Below are positions 10,801 through 21,509 of a stretch of 64,000 nucleotides of DNA, one piece after another. The translations under genes were made by a program, and so were the position numbers. Below the pieces are notes generated by a model. That model was not told where the DNA came from. It saw nothing but the letters and a program-made list of their open reading frames with translations, and made no database searches. Source of the DNA: Manis javanica (lineage: Eukaryota > Chordata > Mammalia > Pholidota > Manidae); the NCBI RefSeq assembly GCF_040802235.1, contig NC_133172.1:29841738-29905737 (forward strand). Direction: 5' to 3'. Positions within the stretch are counted from its first letter, which is position 1; the number at the start of each line of letters is the position of its first letter.

Positions 10801-10819
10801 CTCCTGGGTTTCGGCACCA
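10801..10819 (-). other. Primer-binding site, tRNA-Phe
   Basis: The plus strand CTCCTGGGTTTCGGCACCA matches the 3' end of mammalian tRNA-Phe with its CCA, differing in one base of the T stem (CTCCTGGG against TCCCGGG-type). Minus-strand reading is therefore a PBS for tRNA-Phe, one base inside the 5' LTR. This is the basis for an F-type ERV label. Confidence 0.85.
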
Positions 10820-10820
10820 A

Positions 10821-11074
10821 TGAAAGTAAAGGAGTGACACACAGCAGCAATTCACCGGAGAATTCCGCTTTATTAGGGAAAGGTGCTGGGTTATATAGGA
10901 AGGGGCATGAGCTGATTGTGGTGTCACTTCTACGGGGCTGGTGGCTATTGGCTAGCTAGGTGCTGGGATTGGGAGGGGGGTGAGAGGTGATTGGGCTTCA
11001 GGTGGCACCGGCTGGAACCGAGGACCCCCGCAGAGAAGCCGGAGGTTCGCCATCTTACTGGTGGGGGCCCTTCA
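10821..11074 (-). repeat. 5' LTR of the minus-strand provirus
   Basis: A 254-bp LTR. On the minus strand it keeps TATATAA (complement of 10891-10897) and AATAAA (complement of 10869-10874), so promoter and polyadenylation elements remain. It is homologous over its whole length to 2626-2874. Confidence 0.9.
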
Positions 11075-11179
11075 TTAGCACCGTGCAAATCATGGTGCTG
11101 AGACAGAAATATCAGAGTGTTGACCAAACAGATGACCCTTAGTTTCATGATTGAAATAGATACAAGAAAAAGAGGGGAA
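11075..11179 (+). pseudogene. Older plus-strand env, right part, and polypurine tract
   Basis: After the second TTAGC the older env resumes as VQIMVLRQKYQSVDQTDDP and a stop, the typical end of a gammaretroviral TM cytoplasmic tail including the R-peptide-like region. The sequence aaaaagagggga (11167-11178) is the polypurine tract, directly before the LTR at 11180. Together with 2402-2625 it shows that one env gene was split by the minus-strand provirus. Confidence 0.88.
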
Positions 11180-11676
11180 TGTAAGAATGGGAATAGGTTA
11201 GCATAAGAGTAACCATCTTAGGGGCCTAAAAGCCATTTTATTTAGAAAGAAAAAACTGGGCCTGGGTAAGGCCTTGAAAAACAAGTTAATCATGAGCACC
11301 GGGTGGTGGGCAGCTGTGACCCTTGGTCAGCTAACCTTGGTCAGTTAATCTTATAAAGCAAGCTTATCATGCAGAACCTCCCTAACCATTGAGGAGTAGT
11401 CTTATCCTGCCCTTGCTTAACCCCAGGATGTATGTCTTGCAAGAATAATGTATAGCTGTGGAAAATTACTATGACTTAAGTGCTTTGAAAATGCTATATA
11501 AACCCTTGGCTCTGAGTGCTCGGGGTCCTTGGTGAAAACTGCTGTGTCAGGCAGACACTTGGACCCCAGCTAGCTGGAATAATAAAAAACCTCTTGTTTG
11601 TTGCATCGATCTGCCGTGGCCTTCGTCTCCTCACTGGGGTGAAGCGTAGACCAGAATAAGGCCGTTAGGTCTTACA
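11180..11676 (+). repeat. 3' LTR of the older plus-strand ERV
   Basis: The LTR runs from TGTAAG to CTTACA, a perfect 6-bp inverted end pair, 497 bp. It has TATATAAA at 11495-11502 and AATAAA at 11581-11586 about 85 bp downstream, the U3-R arrangement of a class I LTR. No matching 5' LTR lies in the window. Confidence 0.88.
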
Positions 11677-11784
11677 GTGGCTGTGCTGTGCTAATTCTCC
11701 CACTGGTGTGCAAACAGGCCCTTATACGCATCCAGGTGGGGATTCTAGTTCAAGACTCCCATTTACCCAACACCCCTCATCACA

Positions 11785-12620
11785 TTGTTGGGGGAGCGTG
11801 GTGTATGTCCTCTGTCCTTGTCCCCGCCGCGACAAAGAATTGGAGGGCAGAGACAGTAGCGAAGCAGAGTAAAAGTTTTATTTAAAGTAAGTGAAAGAGA
11901 GAAGTGCAGCAGGCAACCTCAGCAAGGAGAGGCGCCCCGAAGAGAGCGAAAGCTTAAGATTAAAAAGGCTACGCACTTAGCAAGTGCAGGCGACCTCAGA
12001 GAGAGGAGCGCCCAGAAAGGTTGGGGTTTCCCCCTTTAAAGGATTCTTTAGGAATGTGACTAAGGGCTGGGGTGCAGACTTGTTAAGTGGTCTTTGAATA
12101 CTTAGAATTAACACAAGGAAGTTCCCACACTGATTTCTCCCTGGAATACCAGCGTCTGGGTCTGGGAGCAGATCAAACAGCTTCCTTCCCAGCCCTTGAG
12201 GTGGGATGAGCTGTTCTCCGTTTGCTAAAGAGCACGTTAAGAATCCTACATTTTTAACTTCCTGGGTATTAAAATACACTCTTTAAGATGGAATCTTTCC
12301 TGCCTTTTACTGTGTTGTTTACGCCTGGGGCTGCATGCTAAATTAGTTGCCTAGGTTACAGAACTACTTAATTAGGGACTGAAGGAGAAAATAAAACGGC
12401 ATATAGGTAGGTAAAGGTAAAGATTAAGTAAACTGGGCCTGGAAAAACCTGATCAGGATCACTGACCAAAAAACTAAGTGGCACTGAGAAGTTTTGGAGT
12501 GTTGAGGGTTTATTTTACACCGGCGGGCTCAGACTGGGAGTTATCTCCCAAGGTCTGAGCCCCGAACAAAGGCAAGGGGAGCGATATGTATCTTTCTGCT
12601 TTCGTATCTGCAACATTTTC
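11785..12620 (-). repeat. LTR-like sequence, reverse orientation, family unknown
   Basis: It begins TGTTGGGGGAGCG; on the minus strand this would be the ...CCCCCAACA end of an LTR. The complement of an AATAAA (TTTATT at 11878-11883) lies about 95 bp inside. A second block from about 12500 (a T-rich stretch then GGCGGGCTCAG) looks like another LTR edge. I could not find the opposite end or a target duplication, so the limits are approximate. Confidence 0.4.
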
Positions 12621-13350
12621 TACCTGCACAGCAAATGAGCAGCAGATGGGAGCCACCTGGGCCAGACTGCTGTCCTTGCAAGGCGTTCCCTGTCAGTTAC
12701 ACTGCCCTGACTGCAAGCATCCTGCCTTGCTTTACTCGGAGGCCCTCCCCCTACTCTGACTACACCCACGCTCCCTGTCTCACAAGCACTGGAGATCTGC
12801 ACCAGGACAAGCCTCCGCCCTCCACGCCCTCCTTGCCAGGTCTCCGCTTTGGGAAAATCTTTGAACACAGTGAGGGGTTGAGCTCTGACTCCAGGACCAA
12901 TGGCGAAGTGCAAGGGCGGTTACTGGGGTGTCAGTGTGAAGAACCCCATTTCCCCCAGGTAGACTTTTCATTTCACATTCTAGTTTGCATGTCCCTCACA
13001 GACAATTCCAAGATTAATTAAATTGCTTAAATTGATTTCAATGGCAGGGAGGTTCCTGTATCCAACCACGGCTCCACGGCCACTGCCCCCCACAACCTCA
13101 CCGCCCCCTCCAGCCAAGGTCCTGGTTCCCGGATTCTCAGTTGCTTCAGCCTCACTGGCAGAACTTGTGTCCATCCCGCTGGAAAAAGCTTTTCACTTGA
13201 ACTGTTTTTCACTGTGAGGGAGAAGCCATCTTTCCCAGCATCAGTGGTCCTCACAACTCTGCAACATTGTATCTTGAACAGTCTGAAATATACAGAAAGG
13301 CAGGATGCAGCCCTTTACGGAAAAAGGAGGAAAAGCTAGTGAACAAGGGA
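12621..13350. other. No gene recognised
   Basis: Mixed-composition sequence between the LTR-like block and the CpG island. Short open stretches occur on both strands but none has a domain, motif or splice context that I recognise. It may be upstream promoter sequence of the CpG island. Confidence 0.35.
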
Positions 13351-13370
13351 CCTGCCAGCAGGGGGCGTGG
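13351..13370 (+). promoter_or_regulatory. CTCF-like site at the CpG island edge
   Basis: CCTGCCAGCAGGGGGCGTGG matches the core CTCF consensus (CCANNAGGGGGC) closely. It sits at the upstream border of the GC-rich island, a common place for CTCF binding. Occupancy cannot be known from sequence. Confidence 0.6.
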
Positions 13371-14620
13371 CTGACCACGCCCAGCTTAAGGGCTGGGCCT
13401 CACCCGCCCTCGGTCATGCGCAGACCGACCCCGCGCACGCCCCGCCCCCTGGCCGCCCGCTTCTTCCTGCCGCGCGCGCGCAGATCCCCGTAGACCCGGA
13501 AACGCCAGGCGAGAGGTGGCGGAGGTCCCTGAAAGCGCAAGTCCCGCTGCCCTCCGTCCCCCAAAAGTGTTCCAGGGTACCTCCGGCCTGTTCCCCGCTT
13601 TCCACCGTGATACCTCCGACGTCGCTGCGGGCACCCGCGCGCACCCCTCGCTGTTAACAGTCCCCGTGAGGCTGGGCCCCGCCCCTGGCCTCGCTTCCAC
13701 GCGCCTTTCCCGTTGTTTTCCTGCCTGAATCCGTTACCCGGCGTCTCAGGCCTCGCGCGCCGGGTGACCCTCCGCCACGGGCTGTGCGGCTCCCGAAGCG
13801 CGGCGCCAGCCACCCAGCTCCAGGACGAGGCCCACCGCGCCCGCCGGTCCCCTGCTGTCCCCTCCCGCCGCCCCTAACCGCCTCCCCGCGGCCTCGGGCC
13901 GAGCCCTCTGCCCGCCAGGTCGCCCCTTCGAGGCACCTCCTCCCCGGACCGCGGTGCTGGAGGGAGACACCGGGGCTCAAGCCCCGGATTCCGCCGACGG
14001 TGAACCTGCTCTCCCGGGAGGCCGCGCCCGGTGCCGCTGCGCCCCTGGGCTCTCGGGCGACGGCGCTGGGGAGGAGCCGGGCCGGAGCGGCGGGGACAGA
14101 AGCGGGACAAGTGCGGGGGCCGGGAGGCTGCGGGAGAGCCCGGGAAGGAGCAGGCGGCGGAGCCGGGGAGGCTTAGAGGCCAGCGGGGCCTCCAGGCGAA
14201 GGTGAGCCCCCGGGTAGGGAGGCCCTTGGGGGGCTGCGGGGAGGCGCTCGGGGCTGGAGTCCGGGGAGGGTGCGGGCTGGGAGCCGTGGCCGCAGGGCGG
14301 CATGGTGCTGGGCCCGAGAGGACCGGTGCGGCCCGGAGGGCGGAGGAGGGAAGCAGAGCCGCCGGGTGTGCCGGAGAGGGGACGGGGGACGCCTGACCGG
14401 GCGGGAGGGCAGGGGAGTGACTGCGCAGGAGAGTGTAAGAGGGCGGGCGGAGAGCGGGCAGGAAGGCGGGAATGCGGGGAGGGTGGGGACCGTGAGGAAG
14501 GCCGGGGGGAAGGGGCAGCGGGAGGGGGACCAGTTGCAGTGGGCGGAGCAGGGGGGAGAGGAGGCACCAAAGGGAGAGACGGCCGGAGAGGGGAGGGCAC
14601 CTGAGTGAGCAGCAACCCAG
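13371..14620 (+). promoter_or_regulatory. CpG island promoter with first-exon splice donor
   Basis: About 1.25 kb of very GC-rich sequence dense in CpG, with no TATA box. A good donor GCGAAG|GTGAGC lies at 14201/14202 on the plus strand. This is the usual form of a KRAB-zinc-finger gene promoter: CpG island, non-coding exon 1 ending near 14201, then an intron to a coding leader exon, here at 16591. Long open frames inside the island on both strands are an effect of GC content and I do not call them genes. The transcription start cannot be placed exactly. Confidence 0.72.
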
Positions 14621-16590
14621 CGGAAAAGCACAAAATCAAAGAGAAAAAGAAATTGGGAGGTGGATATGCAAAATAAAAGATGGAAACACAACATTAGAGA
14701 GGCAGGGGTGGAGGCTGGCAGGGCAGTGGTGGTGAGGCTCTGGATCCTGATGATTGCTCAGTGATTCAGTTGTGATACATTGGTGGCTTTGAAAATACAA
14801 CTAAAATTCGTTTCAGTGGTAGAGGTAACACTGAGAATTGCAAAGCTTCTAATAAGCCTGGGCAATTTATATTGTATGTCAGAGAATAGCTTACATTTGC
14901 GACTTCTTTTAGCCCGAGGGCAGTGACCTGACTTGGTCAGTGGTGGGTCACCCCCTTCCGTTTTCCTGGTGTGGGTTAGAGGTTGGGAAAGACAGTGTGG
15001 ACGAAACGACTGTCACACTGTGCTGTTTTTAAGGGTACAGTAAAATGACTGCTTTGTTTTTTAGTTTCTTTATAATGGAATTTTATATATGTTCATATAT
15101 ATGTAGACACTTAACATTTAATTCATAATTTGGTAGTTTGAGAGAAATGTTCTTTGATTTTCTACTTATGATTCTCAAGCAAGTTTTGTTGGCCTTTAAT
15201 AAACTCATGTCATTCTTTTATTAGTAGGATATATTCTAACATTTACTTTTGACATCAAAATGACTTAGACTTGAAAAACTTAAGACATCATTTTCTTTTT
15301 AAACTTGTTTGTGGTTTAAGTCAGGCCTGCAGGCTTTCTGCCCTGTATCTTCTGTCTTGGACGTGTTCCTTGGTGACCAGTTAATAAAGTTTTGACTGAT
15401 TGGTAGTTGGTAGGGATGTCAGTGATGTTTTAAGAGTCAAAGACTAATTGAACGAGTTTTGTAGTACTCAGTTTTCTTCCCTTTTATGTGATTTCTTATT
15501 ATAGTGAGCTGTGACCTCAGAGTAGTTGTTCCCCTCTGGTCTCTCCCATCTTTTTTCTGCAGTGTTAAAGATGTGCTAGATTGACTTGGAAGCTCTGTGC
15601 AACAGAGCCCAACTATGTTTGTTGCAGCAATATTCTCAAAACAAATCAAACCAAAACAAAACCTCACCCATCTGTAAAGCTGAAATGAAAAGGAAACATG
15701 CTCAGCACTTATTTCTACAACTTACTTGTTCAGTGTTGTGCACACCTGTAGTCGCTTTTTCACAATTCTGCATTTTAAAAACATTTCAGAATAACTTTCT
15801 GGAATGGAATTAAGTGTTGGTATCAGGGTGAGAACCTGGATGTGTAATCCTGACTCCTTCCTGGATGTTACTTCGGTCGCAGCCACAAATAGTGGTATGT
15901 GCATCCGAAGCACACAGAGGACCCCCGCACACAAACACAGGCCTACCCTGCACTCTATTCTCCCATCTTTAAAAGCAAACATTGTCGCACACACTGCAGC
16001 AGTGGGGACTCTGGCTGCCCCACACCCCTCTTCAAGTCACAGGCCCGGCCTTGATCACACCCCATGGAGGCCTGACACCCCTCCCTGCAGCCACCCCCAG
16101 CCTCAGGAGAGAGGCTCAGCACCCTGGTTCTCACCGCTGCACACAGATGACCTATGTTAAGGCTGGTCCTGTCTCACTTCCTGGAAGAACCTCTGGTCGG
16201 GTGACACTATATAAAGATTTTCACGCTTGTATTCCAGGAAATAATTGTAAAATATTTTTAAAATACAGAATTACAAAAACATAGCTATACGTGTGCAAAA
16301 TATTGAAAGAGTCAGTTGTAAGCTCTGAGCAGATTTCTTTTTAATTTCGTCTTTATTGATGCGTAGGTTTTTGGTACAGAGTGTGCGAGGGCTTCCCAGG
16401 AAGGCGGGATCTGAAGAGATGGCGGGGGAACTCACTGGTTGGCCTAAGGAGGCTTCTGTCCGCGAGTCACTCCTGAGCAGTGGGCAGCAGGGGACTGTCC
16501 TTTCCACAATGGGATGTCCCCCATGTGGTTGTGGCAACGGAAGGGAATATGATGACTCTAAGCATTAAACGGCATGTTTTCTGCATTCAG
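14621..16590 (+). other. Presumed first intron, nothing else recognised
   Basis: AT-richer sequence between the CpG island donor (14202) and the acceptor at 16589-16590. No exon or clear repeat is visible. Confidence 0.4.
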
Positions 16591-16687
16591 GATTGGCTTC
16601 TAAGAAAGACTCATGTTCCCTGAGGCCAAAGTCTGGAAAAAGAGGAGGAGGACCGCAGAGAAGGAGCCGGGAATGGCTGTTCCTCAG
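16591..16687 (+). CDS. KRAB zinc-finger gene leader exon (orphan)
   Basis: The acceptor ...TTTTCTGCATTCAG ends at 16590 and the donor CAG|GTAAAG starts at 16688. The ATG at 16613 opens 25 codons ending exactly at the donor in phase 0. The encoded peptide has a basic stretch (KKRRRTAEKEPG) and ends MAVPQ, matching the leader that precedes the KRAB-A exon in many 19q13 KRAB-ZNF genes, where it joins a KRAB box that recruits KAP1/TRIM28. Here no KRAB-A exon follows; an old L1 begins about 700 bp on and a second L1 extends to 24860, then CD177-like exons start. The gene is therefore a remnant or its remaining exons lie outside the window. The individual ZNF gene cannot be named. Confidence 0.65.
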
Positions 16688-17400
16688 GTAAAGTCCCTAC
16701 CCTTTGGGTGACCTTCTGTGTCTCCTTCCTGAAGGGCCCTTCCTGGGTCTCCCTGAGCTCTGACCTTGACTGCGTGACCCCTGGTCACTGCACTCGCCCC
16801 TCAGCACCTCTCATCCCCACTTAGGTTCCATGTCAGCTGACCCAGTGACATGGGGCTTGTGCAGGGGCTCCTTGGGCATCGTCCTGGGCAGGGCTTCCCA
16901 CTGTGTTCAGGGGATGGGGCGTCTGGGTGGATGGGCAGCAGGGACGCGTCCGGGGCTGCGCCTGGATACACCGTCAGCTCTCTGTAGCCCGGATGAAAGA
17001 GGCTGCAGGGGGAAGCCACATACTAATGTTCATAAATATGTGGTAAGTTGTGGGAAAGGAGACCAAAAAGGGGCAATCTTTTCTGCCTGATTTTGAATAT
17101 ATTTGAAGCTGGACATGTGAGTCACTGGCCCTAAATCTTAATGATTAGGAAACACCATCAGAGACAGGGTGTGGGATTCTATCATGCATTTTAACCTATG
17201 GTGTCCACCTTTCCAGCACGTATGGCTCCTGTTTCATGTGCTTGGTAATGACCTGGCTGGGACTTCCGGTACTTAAGCACTTTGCACCGTACTCCTGGGC
17301 AGGGTGCTTCCTGGGCCGCTCCCCGGGCTTGAAGGAGAGCTTCCAGTCTCACCACCACGTGTGCTGTTCTGTGTGTGCCTTTCATATAGGGCACTCGTGT
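16688..17400. other. No KRAB exon or other feature recognised
   Basis: I looked on the plus strand for a KRAB-A exon (codons for the FRDVAIEFS-type motif with flanking splice sites) and found none. Confidence 0.4.
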
Positions 17401-19165
17401 TGACTATTCCTGGTTCCTTCAGTGTTTATCTTCAGAGTTTGTCAGATGTCAACGTTTTTCCCCATTAACTGAGATGATTGTGTGTTTCTTTTCCCTTCCC
17501 TTCCTATTAATGGAGCGCATTAACATTGAGTTGTTTTGTATGTTGAATATTCCTAGCCGTACAGGAGTAATTCCACCTGTGGTGGTCTGTACTGGTTTGA
17601 ATGTGCTGTTGAGTTTCATTTGCTCGTATGTTAAGTTTTTGCATCGATGTTCTTCAGGAATATCAGTCTCTACTTTTCTTCCTGTGTCTTTTTCTGGGTT
17701 TGGTATCAGATTCATGTGATTCCATAAAAGTGTTTCTGAAGATTTTTAGCAGGATTCGTATTTATTCTTCTGTAAGTATTTGGTAGGCTTCTGGCAAAGC
17801 CTTCTGGTCCTGGGTGTGTGTTGGACGTTTCTGATGACTGCGTGACTCACTCTAGTAACTGTTCACATTTTCTTTATTACTCGGTGATGCGGTCTGCGAG
17901 GTTGTATGTTTCTCTGAATGTTCCCGTATTTTCTAGGATATGTAATTTCTTGGCATATAATTGTTCATAGTACTTTCTTGTAGACCATTTTCCACATTTC
18001 TGGGACACCTGTTGCAGTGTCTCTCTTTCATTTCTGATTTTACTTGAGGGCTTGTTCTCTCTCTCTCTCTGCCTAGCTAAATGTTTGTCAATTTCTAAAT
18101 CTTTCAGAAAACCTGTTCTTGGTCTCTTGATTTTTAGGTTTTCCTATTCTCTGTTTCATTTCTCCCTGCTCTGATCTTACTCCTTCTGCTAAATTTTGGT
18201 GCTGTTTGTTATTTTTCTGATTTCTTGAGGTATAAAATCCTATTTCTGATTGGAGAGCACTCCTTTTCTGTAATGTAAGATTTACCAGTGCAGGCATCCT
18301 CCTCAGTGCCGCCGTCACTACGTCCCCCCAGTTTGCTGTGCTGTATTTCCATTTTTTGTCGTGATAGTTCTAAAAATCCATGTGACTTCTTGGACCTTTT
18401 CATTGTTTAAACATGAGGTGTATTCCGTATTTTGTGGAGTTGTCTGTTTTCCCTCTGCTATTTGTTTCTAGCTTCACTGTGGATAGAGAAGATACATACT
18501 ATTACTTCAATCTTCTGAAATTTTTTGTTTGTTTTGTGTCACAACATGTGGCCTGTCCTGCAGAATGTCCCACGTGCGCTTGCGTAGAAGGTGCCCTGCG
18601 GCTGCGGGGGGTGTCCTTCCCGGCTGTCGGGCCCGTCGGGCTGTGGAGCTGTGTGAGTCCTTGGGCTCCTCCTTGCCGGTCTGGCTGGTTGTTCTGTCCA
18701 TGTTAACACTGGGGTGTTGGCCCTCATACTGTTTCTGCGATGCTGTTTCTTCGACCCTTCCTTCCGTGTTTGCTTCATCGCTGTGAGAGTGCGGGCATGT
18801 TCGTAATGGCTGCATCTTCCTGGGAATGGTTCCTCTTGCCATTCTACTGTCCTTTGTCTCTTGTGACATTTCCTGTCTGGCCTCTTTCCTGTGCTCTGAT
18901 ATGGCTGCTCCTGCTGTCTGGAGCATCCTGGTGGCATGGAGTATCTTTCCCTCTTTCCTTTTGAGCCTCTTCCTGTCCTGAGAGTCGTGCATCTGTAGTT
19001 TGCCTGGACAGGGGTGAATGGCAGGAGCCCTGGGCAGTGCCCTTTTCTCCACCATCATTTCAGAAGAAAAACATCCAGTGTTGTAGAGATCATGGCGTTT
19101 GTTAAAATTTCTAGTGTAATAACAGTTTTTTCCTCAGTATCCTTTCTTCATGATTTTTCAATTAT
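17400..19165 (-). mobile_element. Old, divergent L1, ORF2 region, reverse orientation
   Basis: Read on the minus strand this matches the middle of L1 ORF2 in collinear order. The stretch near 18090-18240 is the complement of the Lys/Gln-rich linker that follows the endonuclease, and 18530-18570 resembles the region complementary to the SAHGTFSR-type endonuclease motif. It is strongly diverged, with stops in every frame. The outer limits are approximate. A younger L1 lies immediately to its right. Confidence 0.65.
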
Positions 19166-19523
19166 CCAATAGTTTCTAGTGTTCAATTTTTTTAATTTTT
19201 TAATTTTATTTTTTGATTTTGGTATCATTAATGTACAATTACATGCTAGGTTCCCCCCTTCACCAAGTCCCCCGCACAACCCCCATTGTCCATCAGCGTA
19301 GTAAGATGCTGTAGAATCACTGCTTGTCTTCTCTGTGTTGCACAGCCTTCCCTGTGCCTCCCCCCACATTATACATGCTAATCGTAATGCCCCCTTCCTT
19401 TCCACCACCAGCCTTGTCCCTCCCTTCCTATCCATCCTTCCCAGTCCCTTTACCTCTGGTTTTGTCCATTCTTGAGTTCCGTGATTCTGCTGCTGTTTTG
19501 TTCCTTCAGTTTTTTCTTTGTTC

Positions 19524-21509
19524 TTATATTCCACATATGAGTGAAATCATTTGATACTTGTCTTTTTTCGCCTGGCTTATTTCACTGAGCATAATACCCT
19601 CTAGCTCCATCCATGTTGTTGCAAATGGTAGGATTTGTTTTCTTCTTGTGGCTAAATAATACTCCATTGTGTATATGTGCCACCTCTTCTTTATCCATTC
19701 ATCTACTGTTGGACACTTAGGTTGCTTCCATTTCTTGGCTATTGTAAATAGTGCTGCAATAAACATGGGGGCACATCTGTCTTTTTCAAACTGGGCTGCT
19801 GCATTCTTAGGGTAAATCCCTAGAAGTGGAATTCCTGGGTCAAACAGTGTTTCTATTTTGAGCTCTTTGAGGAACCTCCCGTACTGCTTTCCACAATGGT
19901 TGAACTAATTTACATTCCCACCAGCAGTGTACAAGGGTTCCCTTTCTCCGCAACCTGGCCAACATTTGTTGTTGTTTGTCCTTTGGTTGGTGGCGAACCT
20001 TACTGGTGTGAGGTGATATCTCATTGTGGTTTTAATTTGCATTTCTCTGATGACTAGCCATGTGGAGTATCTTTTCATGTGTCTGTTGGCCATCTGAATT
20101 TCTTCTTTAGAGAACTATCTATTCAGCTCCTCTGCTCATTTTTTAATAGGATTATTTGCTTTTTGTTTGCTGAGGTGTGTGAGCTCTTTATATGTTTTGG
20201 ATGTCAGCCCTTTATTGGATCTGTCATTTATGAATATATTCTCCCATACTGTAGGATGCCTTTTTGTTCTATTGATGGTATCCTTTGCTGTACAGAAGCT
20301 TTTCAGCTTGATATAGCCCCACTTGTTCATTTTTTATTTTGTTTCCCTTGTCATGAGTGATATGTTCATGAAGAAGTCGCTCATGTTTATGTCCAAGAGA
20401 TTTTTGCCTATGTTGTTTTCTAAGAGTCTTATGGTTTCATGACTTAACATTCTGGTCTTTGATCCATTTTGAATTTACTTTTCTGTATGGGGTTAGACAG
20501 TGATCCAGTTTCATTCTCTTACATGTAGCTGTCCAGTTTTGCCAGCACCATCTGTTGAAGAGACTGTCATTTCCCCATTGTATGTCCATGGCTCCTTTAT
20601 CGTATATTAATTGACCATATATGTTTGGGTTAATGTTTGGAGTCTCTATTCTGTTCCACTGGTCTGTGGGTCTGTTCTTGTGCCAGAACCAAATTGTCTT
20701 GATTACTGTGCTTTGTAGTAGAGCTTGAAGTTGGGGAGCAAGATACCCCCCACTTTATTCTTCCTTCTCACAATTGCTTTGGCTATTCGAGGTCTTTGGT
20801 GTCTCAATATGAATTTTTGAAGTATTTGTTCCAGTTTGTTGAAGAATGCTTTTGGCAATTTGATAGGGATTGTATCAAATCTGTATATTGCTTTGGGCAG
20901 GAGGGCCATTTTGACAATACTAATTCTTACTATCCAAGAGCATGGAATGAGTTTCCATTTGTTAGTGTCCTGTTTAATTTCTCTTCAGAGTGTCTTATAG
21001 TTTTCAGGGTATAGGTCTTTCACTTCCTTGGTCAGGTTTATTCCTAGGTATTTTATTCTTTTTGATGCAATTGTGAATGGAATTGTTTTCCTGATTTCTC
21101 TTTCTATAAGTTCTTTTTTGGTGTATAGGAAAGCCACAGATTTCTGTGTGTTAATTTTGTATCCTGCAACTTGCTGAATTCCGATATTAGTTCTAGTAAT
21201 TTTGGAGTGGAGTCTTTAGGGTTTTTTATGTACAATATCATGTCATCTGCAAATAGTGATAGTTTGACTTCTTTACCAATCTGGATTCCTTGTATTTCTT
21301 TGTTTTGTCTAATTTCTGTGGCTAGGACCTCCAATACTATGTTGAATAACTGGGGAGAGTGGGCATCCCTGTCTTGTTCCCGATCTCAGAGGAAAAGCTT
21401 TCAGCTTCTCGCTGTTCAGTATGATGTTGGCTGTGAGTTTATCATATATGGCCTTTATTATGTTGAGGTACTTGCCCTCTATACCCATTGTGTTGAGAGT
21501 TTTTATCAT
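19524..21509 (-). pseudogene. L1 ORF2 reverse transcriptase and C-terminal region, broken
   Basis: Separate open pieces on the minus strand give the RT core. 21509-21309 holds the finger/palm lead-in ending [14 protein letters not shown], 21334-21104 holds the active site [11 protein letters not shown], and 20909-20703 holds a thumb-like segment. The last piece, 19766-19524, is the ORF2 C terminus (FTIAKKWKQPKCPTVDEW and onward). Several indels and stops separate them. Confidence 0.88.

Larger units (their letters stand above)
2626..11074 (-). mobile_element. Complete minus-strand gammaretrovirus-like provirus, ERV-F(c)-like
   Basis: An 8.45-kb provirus on the minus strand in the order 5' LTR (10821-11074), tRNA-Phe primer-binding site, gag, pro, pol, env, polypurine tract, 3' LTR (2626-2874). 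Its ends are the inverted pair TGAA...TTCA and it is flanked by TTAGC at 2621-2625 and 11075-11079, a target-site duplication. The tRNA-Phe primer site, two NC zinc knuckles, MGASSS Gag start, in-frame gag/pro stop and CX6CC TM fit the ERV-F/ERV-H side of class I; ERV-Fc is the best family guess. All three coding regions carry stops or frameshifts, so it is not a functional virus. By eye the two LTRs differ at roughly 20 positions plus a 4-bp indel, so the insertion is old. It interrupts another ERV's env. Confidence 0.93.

Noticed and set aside
13384..14694. Many long open frames on both strands in the CpG island
   Set aside because: High GC suppresses stop codons; the translations are Pro/Arg/Gly/Ala-rich with no domain, and the plus-strand donor fits a non-coding first exon.
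17041..17400. Possible KRAB-A exon after the leader exon
   Set aside because: No DVAIEFS-like coding block and no acceptor/donor pair at the right spacing.
18507..19058. 183-codon minus-strand frame
   Set aside because: Highly charged, low-information translation of the decayed L1 endonuclease-side region; no continuous domain beyond the L1 collinearity.
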